DNA of 64,000 nucleotides from Micromonospora_H sonneratiae (lineage in GTDB: Bacteria; Actinomycetota; Actinomycetes; Mycobacteriales; Micromonosporaceae), in the NCBI RefSeq assembly GCF_042679305.1, contig NZ_JBHTMP010000015.1:73069-137068 (forward strand), written 5' to 3'. Position 1 is the first letter of the stretch. Every line of letters begins with the position of its first letter. This document shows positions 57,111 through 64,000 of this stretch, piece after piece. The notes beneath the pieces were generated by a model. It did not search any database and was not told where the DNA came from. It worked only from the letters and a program-made list of their open reading frames with translations. The position numbers and the translations under genes are program-made.

Positions 57111-57839
57111 ATGACGAGTGGAGCCGGCGGCCGTCACGAAGCGTGGCGCGCCGCCGGCGCCGCCGTCGTCGCCATCCTGGCCCTGGTCGGTGCGGGTTTC
57201 ATCGGTGCCGCGCTGAACGAAGCACCACCGTTGCAGCCACCACAGCCGATCGCCGAGGCCGGACCAGCAGATCTTGATTCGACCGACCTGAATTCGACCG
57301 ACAACAGGCGGGCAGTGGGGGACGGATCCGATGGCTCATCGGATATGTCGGATGATCTGCATTCCGCCGATTCAGTTGGAATGACGCGATCCGAGCCGAC
57401 CGACATCACGATCCCGAGGATCGGCGTCGCCGCGAAGATCATGACCCTGGGCGTGAACCCGGACGGGACCGTGCAGGTACCACCGCTGGATCAGGCGCAA
57501 CTCGCCGGCTGGTACCAGCCCGGACCGAGTCCGGGCGAGATCGGTAACTCCGTGATCGTCGGGCACGTGGACTCCGCGGCAATCGGACCCGCGGTGTTCT
57601 TCCATCTCGGGTCACTGCGCGCCGGGGACATCATCCAGATAACCCGCAAGGATCAGAGCGTCGTCAAGTTCGCCGTGGACAGCGTCAAGTCGTACCCGAA
57701 GGTCGGGTTCCCCACCGAGCTTGTCTACGGTCCGACCAACAAGGTCGGCCTTCGGGTGGTGACCTGCGGTGGTCAGTTCGACGAGGAGAACCGCAGCTAC
57801 GTGAACAACATCATCGTATTCGCCACCCTCATCGACTGA
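57111..57839 (+). CDS. Class F sortase
   Basis: 242 residues from the ATG at 57111 (an ATG 21 bases upstream overlaps the previous gene). One N-terminal helix (about 13-35), an Asp/Ser linker, then the sortase beta-barrel: ITIPRIGVAAKI, catalytic H152 in VIVGHVDS, C219 in VVTCGGQFD and R228. No sorting substrate other than its neighbour is visible. It starts four bases after the surface-protein stop, so the pair is an operon and probably an enzyme and its substrate. Confidence 0.93.
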   Translation: MTSGAGGRHEAWRAAGAAVVAILALVGAGFIGAALNEAPPLQPPQPIAEAGPADLDSTDLNSTDNRRAVGDGSDGSSDMSDDLHSADSVGMTRSEPTDITIPRIGVAAKIMTLGVNPDGTVQVPPLDQAQLAGWYQPGPSPGEIGNSVIVGHVDSAAIGPAVFFHLGSLRAGDIIQITRKDQSVVKFAVDSVKSYPKVGFPTELVYGPTNKVGLRVVTCGGQFDEENRSYVNNIIVFATLID

Positions 57840-57886
57840 GGCCGCACCGGCCGGGGGCGGGTCGTCACCTGCTCACGAAACGTGGA

Positions 57887-57926
57887 ACGAGCCTGGGCCA
57901 AACCAATCTGGTAGGCCCAGGCTCGT
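57887..57926. terminator. Hairpin terminator between sortase and GDH genes
   Basis: Perfect 13-bp inverted repeat ACGAGCCTGGGCC / GGCCCAGGCTCGT with a 14-base loop between convergent genes. Confidence 0.75.
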
Positions 57927-57956
57927 CCAGTCGATCGAACGGATCAACCCAGCGGA

Positions 57957-60900
57957 TCAGCTCGCTGCCGAGGTCCGCACCAGGGTACGGATCTGACGCA
58001 GCAGCACCGACAGCGCGGCCAGATCGGCCCGCGACTCGTCGAACTCGCCCATCGCCTTACGCGCCCGGCTGACCGACGTCACGTTCGTCTGCTCCCACTC
58101 CTGCACCCGGTCCGCCGGCGACGCGGAGTCCGCCGTCGAACCGAGCACCTCAGCGGTGAGCGCCGCCAGTGCCGCGTACAGGTCGTAGCGCAGGGCCATC
58201 CGGGCCAGCGTCTGCCAGCGGTCCTCCCGAGGCAGCAGCGAGATCTTCGACAGCAACGAGTCGACCCGGAACCGGTCGGAGAGCACGAAGTAGATCGAGG
58301 CAACCTCGCCCACGTCGCGGCCCGTCTGGATGGCCGTCTCCACCACGTCGAGCAGCCCGAAGCTGTACATCAGCCGGGTCGCCTGCTCGGCCAACTCCCT
58401 CGGCAGCCCGCGACCGATGAACCGGTCGATGTGCGCCGTCAGCGACTGCCGCTCGCTGCCGTAGAAGAGGTTCTCCAGGTCGGGCAGCAACCGGGACACC
58501 CCTTCCCGGAGCCGACCCAGCTCACCCGGCACGTCCAGCGGCGAGCGCCGGTTGGTGACCAGCCAACGTACGGCACGGTCGAGCAGGCGACGGGTGTCCA
58601 GGTAGACACCGGTCTGCACCTCCGTCGACACCTTGTTGTCCAGGGCCTCGATGGCCGCCCAGATGTCGCCGAGCCGGAACAGGTCGCGGACCACGACGTA
58701 GGCGCGGATCACATCCGCCGCCGTGGCGGCCGTCTCCTCCACCACCCGGTAGATGAAGGAGATGCCTCCTCGGTTGATCACCTCGTTGACCAGAACGGTG
58801 GTGACGATGTCCCGGCGCAGTCGGTGACTGGCCATCCGGTCGGCGTACCGTTCCCGCATCTGGGTCGGGAAGTAGTTGGCCAGTACCTCGGCCGTCCACT
58901 CCTCATCGGCCAGGCCGTCCTCGAGGATCTCCTTCTCCAGGGCGATCTTCGTGTACGCCAGCAGTACCGCGAACTCCGGCGCGGTCAACCCGGTCTCGGT
59001 ACGGGCGGCCAACTCCTCGTCCGAGGCCAGCGCCTCCAGTTCCCGGTTGAGCTGACCGGTGCGCTCCAGGTCGCAGATCATCCGGCGGTGCACCGGCAGC
59101 AGCGATGCGGCCTGTGCCTGCGCGTTACCGATCGCCCGCGCCTGGTCGTAGTTGTCCCGCAGCACCAGCTCGGCGACCTCGTCGGTCATCTCCGCCAGCA
59201 GCGCGTCCCGCTCCGGTCCGGTCAACTCGCCGTCGGCCACCACCGCGCCGAGCAGGATCTTGATGTTGACCTCGTGGTCGGAGCAGTCCACCCCGGCGGC
59301 GTTGTCGATGAAGTCGGTGTTGATCCGGCCGCCCGCCACGGCGTACTCGATCCGCCCGACCTGGGTGAAGCCCAGGTTGCCGCCCTCGCCGACCACCTTC
59401 GTCCGCAGATCCTTGCCGTTGATCCGGATCGCGTCGTTGGACTTGTCCCCGACCTCGGCGTTGGACTCGGTCGACGCCTTGACGTACGTACCGATGCCGC
59501 CGTTCCAGAACAGGTCCACCGGTGCGGTCAGGATCGCCTTCATCAGCTCCTGCGGCGACATCTGCTCGACGTCCGACTCGAGGCCGAGCACGTCCCGGAC
59601 CTGGGGCGAGATCGGAATCGACTTGGCGGTACGCGGGAAGACGCCACCGCCCTCGGAGATCAGCTTCTCGTCGTAGTCGGCCCACGACGAGCGCTCCATC
59701 TCGAACAGCCGCTTGCGCTCGGCGTAGGACGACGCGGCGTCGGGCGACGGGTCCAGGAAGATGTGCCGGTGGTCGAAGGCGGCCACCAACCGGATGTGCT
59801 CGGAGAGCAGCATTCCGTTACCGAACACGTCACCGGACATGTCCCCGACCCCGACCACGGTGAAGTCCTGGGTCTGGGTGTCGATGCCCATGTCCCGGAA
59901 GTGGCGCTTGACCGACTCCCAGGCACCCCGGGCGGTGATGCCCATCTTCTTGTGGTCGTAGCCGGCCGAACCACCGGAGGCGAACGCGTCGCCCAGCCAG
60001 AAGTTGTACGACGTGGAGATCGCGTTGGCGATGTCGGAGAAGCTGGCGGTGCCCTTGTCCGCCGCGACCACCAGGTACGGGTCGTCACCGTCGTGGCGGA
60101 CCACCTCGTGCGGCGGCACGATCTCGCCACCCACGATGTTGTCGGTCACGTCGAGCAGCCCCGAGATGAACCCCTGGTAGCAGGCCACCGCCTCGTCCCG
60201 GTCGCCCGGCTTCTGCTTGAGCACGAAGCCACCCTTGGCGCCGACCGGCACGATGACGGAGTTCTTCACCATCTGTGCCTTGACCAGGCCGAGCACCTCG
60301 GTCCGGAAGTCCTCACGCCGGTCGGACCAGCGCAGACCACCCCGGGCCACCGGGCCGTACCGCAGGTGCACGCCCTCGAAGCGCGGCGAGTAGACGAAGA
60401 TCTCGAACTTCGGGCGGGGTGCCGGCAGGTCCGGGATCGCCTGCGGGTCCAGCTTGAAGGCCACGTACGGCTTGGGCCGCCCGTCGGTACGCCGCTGGTA
60501 GAAGCTGGTCCGCAGGGTGGCCTGGATCAGCGTCAGGTACGACCGCAGGATCCGGTCCTGGTCCAGGCTGGCCACCTCGTCGAGTTCCCGCCCGATCGAG
60601 CCGACCAGTTCCTTGCTCCGCAGGCTCCGCTCCTCGGTGCTGATCTCCAGCAGCGGGGAGAACCGGACCTCGAAGAGTTCCACCAGCAACGCGGCCAGGT
60701 TCGGGTAGGCGATGAAGGTCGACTCCATGTACTCCTGGGAGAAGACCGTGCCCGCCTGCCGCAGGTACTTCGCGTACGCCCGCAGCACCACCACCTGCCG
60801 CCAGGTCAGCCCGGCCCGCAGCACCAGCTCGTTGAAGCCGTCGATCTCCGCCTCGCCCCGCCAGGTGGCGGAGAAGGCGTTCTCGACGTGCGGCCGGACC

Positions 60901-63038
60901 TCGACGAGTTCCCGCGCACCCTCCGGCAGTTCCAGCCCGAAGTCGTACAGGTAGATCTGGCCGTCGATGCGCTCCACCTCGTACGGGTGCTCGTCGACCA
61001 CCCGGACACCGAGGGAGTGCAGCACCGGCAGCACGGCGGAGAGCACCATCGGCTCGCCGTACCGGTAGACCTTGAACCGGACGTCCATCTCCTCCGGCTG
61101 TTCCGGGGCGGCCCAGCCCGACGGCCGGGGCCGGTGCTTGCGGAACATGTGCATCTCAAGCTGGCCGGGCTCTTCGAGCAGCTCCAGCTTGGCGAGGTCC
61201 TTCATCGCCTCGTACGGCGTGTGCCCGTCCTTGTAGCCCTCCGGGAACGCGTCGGCGTACCGGGTGAACAGGTGCTTGGCCTGCTCGTCGCCGAGCTTGC
61301 GCTCCAGTACGAGACGGTAGTCGTCGTCCCACAGCCGGGTCGCGTCGGCGAGCTTCTCGGCCAGCACGTCGGCGTCCACCTCACCGGGCGGGTTGCTCGG
61401 GTCGGTACGGACGATGAAGTGCACCCGGGCGAGCATGGACTCGGTGACCCGGGTCGTGTAGTCGACGCCGACACCGTTCAGCTCGCGTAGCAGGATCTCC
61501 TGCATGCGCAGCCGGTTCTGCGTGGTGAACCGGTCGCGGGGCAGGTAGATGAGGCAGGACATAAACCGTCCGTAGCCGTCGCGACGCAGGAACAGCCGCA
61601 GCTGGCGGCGACCCGCCATCCGCAGTACGCCGATGACCGCGTGGTAGAGGTCGTCCGTCTTGATCTGGAACAGTTCGTCGCGGGGGTAGGTCTCCAGGAT
61701 CTGGAGCAGGTCCTTGCCGGAGTGGCTGCGCGGGCTGAGCCCGGAGCGTTCGAGCACCTCGGCGACCTTGCGCCGGACCACCGGCAGTTCCCGCACGCTG
61801 GTGCGGTAGGCCGCAGTCGAGAACAGGCCCAGGAAGCGCCGCTCGCCGACCACCTCGCCGGCCTCGTTGAAGATCTTGAAGCCGATGTAGTCCAGGTAGG
61901 CGGACCGGTGCACGGTCGCCCGGGAGTTCGCCTTGGTGATGATCAGCAGGCGCTTCTCCAGCACCTTGTGGTACGCCTCCGGCGTCATCGACGACAGCGT
62001 CCTCGGCTGGGTCGAGTCCTGTCGCAGGATGCCCAGACCGCTGCCGAGCACCGCCTCCAGTGCCTTGTCCGAGCCGTCGCCGTCGGCCGGCTGACCGGTT
62101 TCGACCAGCTTGTACTCGCGGTAGCCGAGGAAGGTGAAGTGCTCGTGCGCCAGCCAGCGCAGCAGCTCGACCGAGTCGGTGATGTCCTTCTCCGGCACCG
62201 GCGGACGGGCGTCGGAGGTACGGGCGGCAGCCAGCTCGTCGGCCAGCGCCAGGGCGCGCTGCCGCATCTTGGGCCAGTCCTCCACCGCCTCCCGGACATC
62301 GGTGAGGACGCGTTGCAGTTCGGCGCGGAGCCGGTCCCGGACCGCCGGGTCGCGAACCGGGTCGATCTCGATGTGCATCCAGCTTTCGACGAGGTCCCCG
62401 TCGATCGCGTCGTCCGGCTCGACGTCGGCCGCGACCTCGATCAGCTTGCCCAGCGGCTCCCGGCGCACCACGACCAGCGGGTGCACCAGCAGGTGGACAT
62501 CGAGGTGCTGGGCGGTGAGCAGCGCGGTCACCGAGTCGACCAGGAACGGCATGTCGTCGGTGACGATCTCGATGACCGAGTGCTGCTGGTCCTCGACCGG
62601 CTCGCCGATACGCAGTTTGAGCTCACCCGGCACCCGCTGCTGGGCCAGATCCCGGTGGTCCTGCGCCGCGGCCAGCATCTCCTCGGCGGTGAAGCCGATG
62701 AGTTCCTCGTCGGGCGCGAATCGCCAGAACCGGTCGACCAGCGTGGCGGCGTCGTGATCGTCGCCGGCCAGTGCCACGGCCTGCGCTACCAGCCGCTCGG
62801 CATTGGGTACTGGTTCATCGAGATCGGAGTCGTCCACGTCGTCGGTCAGTGCCTCGTTCGGCAGCGCCGGATCGTAGAGCGTGTCTACGCTGACTCCGGT
62901 GAATCCTGTGACGCCGGTGTCGATCGTGACGCCGACACCATCACCGTCACTATCGGCCACGGTGTCGAAGCTGTCGTCCCGGCTGGTCGTAACCTGCCGG
63001 AGATCGGGACCCGGTTTGATCGCCGGACGCCGGTCCAT
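57957..63038 (-). CDS. gdh: NAD-dependent glutamate dehydrogenase, large GDH-180 type
   Basis: 1693 residues from the ATG at 63038 (a GTG nine bases upstream is possible). The size and order fit GDH-180: N-terminal regulatory ACT-like region (about 100-400), large helical domains, catalytic core with LRWSDRREDFRTEVLGLVKAQMVKNSVIVPVGAKGGFV (around 950-990; the catalytic Lys lies in GAKGGFV), VVGVGDMSGDVFGNGML, and a C-terminal helical domain (YERAD-LRRDIVTTVLVNEVINRGG). It oxidises glutamate to 2-oxoglutarate. Monocistronic. Acidic N-terminus with repeats like DSDGDGVGVTIDTGVTG. Confidence 0.95.
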   Translation of the reverse strand: MDRRPAIKPGPDLRQVTTSRDDSFDTVADSDGDGVGVTIDTGVTGFTGVSVDTLYDPALPNEALTDDVDDSDLDEPVPNAERLVAQAVALAGDDHDAATLVDRFWRFAPDEELIGFTAEEMLAAAQDHRDLAQQRVPGELKLRIGEPVEDQQHSVIEIVTDDMPFLVDSVTALLTAQHLDVHLLVHPLVVVRREPLGKLIEVAADVEPDDAIDGDLVESWMHIEIDPVRDPAVRDRLRAELQRVLTDVREAVEDWPKMRQRALALADELAAARTSDARPPVPEKDITDSVELLRWLAHEHFTFLGYREYKLVETGQPADGDGSDKALEAVLGSGLGILRQDSTQPRTLSSMTPEAYHKVLEKRLLIITKANSRATVHRSAYLDYIGFKIFNEAGEVVGERRFLGLFSTAAYRTSVRELPVVRRKVAEVLERSGLSPRSHSGKDLLQILETYPRDELFQIKTDDLYHAVIGVLRMAGRRQLRLFLRRDGYGRFMSCLIYLPRDRFTTQNRLRMQEILLRELNGVGVDYTTRVTESMLARVHFIVRTDPSNPPGEVDADVLAEKLADATRLWDDDYRLVLERKLGDEQAKHLFTRYADAFPEGYKDGHTPYEAMKDLAKLELLEEPGQLEMHMFRKHRPRPSGWAAPEQPEEMDVRFKVYRYGEPMVLSAVLPVLHSLGVRVVDEHPYEVERIDGQIYLYDFGLELPEGARELVEVRPHVENAFSATWRGEAEIDGFNELVLRAGLTWRQVVVLRAYAKYLRQAGTVFSQEYMESTFIAYPNLAALLVELFEVRFSPLLEISTEERSLRSKELVGSIGRELDEVASLDQDRILRSYLTLIQATLRTSFYQRRTDGRPKPYVAFKLDPQAIPDLPAPRPKFEIFVYSPRFEGVHLRYGPVARGGLRWSDRREDFRTEVLGLVKAQMVKNSVIVPVGAKGGFVLKQKPGDRDEAVACYQGFISGLLDVTDNIVGGEIVPPHEVVRHDGDDPYLVVAADKGTASFSDIANAISTSYNFWLGDAFASGGSAGYDHKKMGITARGAWESVKRHFRDMGIDTQTQDFTVVGVGDMSGDVFGNGMLLSEHIRLVAAFDHRHIFLDPSPDAASSYAERKRLFEMERSSWADYDEKLISEGGGVFPRTAKSIPISPQVRDVLGLESDVEQMSPQELMKAILTAPVDLFWNGGIGTYVKASTESNAEVGDKSNDAIRINGKDLRTKVVGEGGNLGFTQVGRIEYAVAGGRINTDFIDNAAGVDCSDHEVNIKILLGAVVADGELTGPERDALLAEMTDEVAELVLRDNYDQARAIGNAQAQAASLLPVHRRMICDLERTGQLNRELEALASDEELAARTETGLTAPEFAVLLAYTKIALEKEILEDGLADEEWTAEVLANYFPTQMRERYADRMASHRLRRDIVTTVLVNEVINRGGISFIYRVVEETAATAADVIRAYVVVRDLFRLGDIWAAIEALDNKVSTEVQTGVYLDTRRLLDRAVRWLVTNRRSPLDVPGELGRLREGVSRLLPDLENLFYGSERQSLTAHIDRFIGRGLPRELAEQATRLMYSFGLLDVVETAIQTGRDVGEVASIYFVLSDRFRVDSLLSKISLLPREDRWQTLARMALRYDLYAALAALTAEVLGSTADSASPADRVQEWEQTNVTSVSRARKAMGEFDESRADLAALSVLLRQIRTLVRTSAAS

Positions 63039-63867
63039 CGGTGCCACTCCCCTCGACCCACCACGTTGTGAGTCAGTCTTCGCCCAGCCTATGTGCTAGC
63101 TGTTCACAGATTTGTCGGCGAATCGCCAACTGGATATCCGGACCCGGACTCCTTACTACCCGTCGTGGACACGGAGCAGACGTAGCGCTGCTTACCCAGG
63201 CTCATGACGTCATCACGCCAACGGGGGAACCTGTTTTCGCAGCCCGTACACGATCTTGTTCCGGTCGCACGGGGCCGACCATACCCCGCAGCGAAACCGC
63301 CCCCGTACCACCGTCGGGCCGTCCCGCACGGTTCGGCAACGGAAGGTAACCGAGCGGTACGCCGCCGTACCCGCCCCCGACGACCGGGGCGACCCGGGGA
63401 TCGCCGTCGAATCCGACGCTCCCGGGCTGGTTGCCAGCACGTTGGCTGGCCACGGCCTCTGGATCCGTCACGCAGAGCACACGATCGGCCGCCACGGAGC
63501 GCAACGCCTCAAGGAACCAACAAGTCTTTGCCCAACAACTTGACAGGCACGATCCGACCCTGCCCCCATCCGGTCGGCCGGTCGCCGGAATCATCGACAC
63601 AGCCATGATCGAGCAGGTCAGAGGGCTACTACGGACCGCCGGGCGCGGGCGGCCGACGCTCGACACGGCCCCGTCGGGCCACAGTGACGAAGGACACAGT
63701 AGCAACTCGGTAACACTCCCGACGGCGGCCGGTTGAGCCGCCCTTCCCACAGCGGAAAGTAACCTCCGTGGGGCGGCCGGCCACCCCGGCCGGCCACGCT
63801 CCGCGCGTCCGGGGGATCGGCGGATGGGCCGTACCGGGTCGAATTGATCAGCTTTCCGGTGCGGCGA
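63039..63867. other. Gene-poor region upstream of GDH
   Basis: About 830 bases. Long open frames exist on both strands but none has a recognisable domain, a ribosome site at a sensible start and coding-like codon use. The stretch nearest 63060-63130 should contain the GDH promoter. Near 63725-63810 there are GC-rich inverted repeats (GGCCGG/CCGGCC), perhaps the terminator of the minus-strand gene entering at the window end. Confidence 0.4.
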
Positions 63868-64000
63868 TCAGCCTTCGAGCGCGGCGATTCCCGGCTCGGT
63901 CCGCGCGGTGGTCGCGGGCTGCTCGTCCGGCTCGGCCGCGCCGGTCGCCTCCGGTGGGCCGTCCGGATCGGACCGCTCGGCGGTCGGGCCGACCGCCCGT
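63868..64000 (-). CDS. Possible C-terminal tail of a minus-strand gene (5' end outside window)
   Basis: From the window end to a TGA (63868-63870) one minus-strand frame reads as a Pro/Glu/Ala-rich tail ending EPGIAALEG, with the GC-rich third positions of coding sequence. Forty-three residues are too few for a family call. Could be chance. Confidence 0.35.
   Translation of the reverse strand, partial: RAVGPTAERSDPDGPPEATGAAEPDEQPATTARTEPGIAALEG

Noticed and set aside
58431..61490. 1019-codon plus-strand frame antisense to GDH
   Set aside because: Shadow of the large glutamate dehydrogenase gene; no motifs.
63202..63750. 183-codon minus-strand frame upstream of GDH
   Set aside because: No domain, no ribosome site at any start and poor codon composition; described as a gene-poor region instead.
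1..64000. tRNA, rRNA, IS elements, integrases, prophage genes
   Set aside because: I looked for the usual TTCGANTC-type tRNA loops, transposase motifs and terminal inverted repeats and saw none. A tRNAscan and IS search would confirm.

Overview
The window is GC-rich DNA with strong G/C bias at third codon positions. Its gene families point to a filamentous or soil actinomycete, most likely Micromonosporaceae (Micromonospora-like): a conservon cvnA-B-C-D, DUF397/XRE pairs, class F sortase, GDH-180, CBM2-GH6 cellulase, LacI-controlled alpha-glucoside uptake, and many leaderless genes with a TANNNT box 6-7 nt before the start codon. The genus is inferred, not shown. It looks like ordinary chromosome: I see no insertion sequence, tRNA, rRNA, CRISPR array or phage module.

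Layout. 0-4.1 kb: end of an ABC-2 permease, a CGNR regulator, an MFS transporter, a winged-helix (AlkZ-like) protein and a CBS protein. 4.2-7.5 kb (minus strand): a compact, translationally coupled cassette of an Ala-tailed small protein, a YcaO enzyme and a TfuA protein. This is a candidate minimal thioamidated-peptide (RiPP) locus and the most novel-looking system in the window. 7.8-13.6 kb: NmrA-like oxidoreductase, F420/FMN oxidoreductase, aspartate-semialdehyde dehydrogenase and an M16 peptidase pair (one catalytic, one non-catalytic subunit). 13.6-15 kb: a DAHP synthase gene behind a Tyr-Leu-Trp-Phe leader peptide and an intrinsic terminator, a clear attenuator. 15.2-20.5 kb: small conserved actinobacterial proteins (DUF1360, SRPBCC, DUF6158-like, DUF3817, two DUF397, XRE/DUF5753, DUF6232). 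21-27 kb: NlpC/P60 hydrolase, group 2 sigma factor, murQ-murR (cell-wall MurNAc recycling) with an operator over the murR promoter, SDR, thymidylate kinase.

27.3-30 kb: nucleotidyltransferase, BON protein, metallophosphoesterase, mini membrane protein, secreted M23 peptidase. 30.2-36.6 kb: an alpha-glucoside operon (binding protein, two permeases, LacI repressor, GH13 glucosidase) with a perfect palindromic operator just after the predicted transcription start; its ATPase is missing and is probably shared. 36.6-43.4 kb: MFS, SDR, xylBA and a polyprenyl sugar-phosphotransferase. 43.6-47 kb: a VWA/substrate-binding-like protein flanked on both sides by tandem DNA repeats, then a lactonase. 47.1-51.1 kb: the conservon. 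51.8-53.5 kb: three uncharacterised small proteins, two of which share a domain. 53.6-57.8 kb: a CBM2-GH6 cellulase with a CebR-type operator in its promoter spacer, then a repeat-rich surface protein and a class F sortase. 57.9-63 kb: the giant NAD-glutamate dehydrogenase. The end of the window has no clear gene except the possible tail of one minus-strand gene.

How parts work together: murQ/murR and the NlpC/P60 and M23 hydrolases serve wall turnover; the agl operon, xylBA and GH6 cellulase form a plant-polysaccharide-use theme under LacI-type repressors; the conservon is a membrane-kinase/GTPase signalling module; asd, the DAHP synthase and GDH are core amino-acid metabolism.
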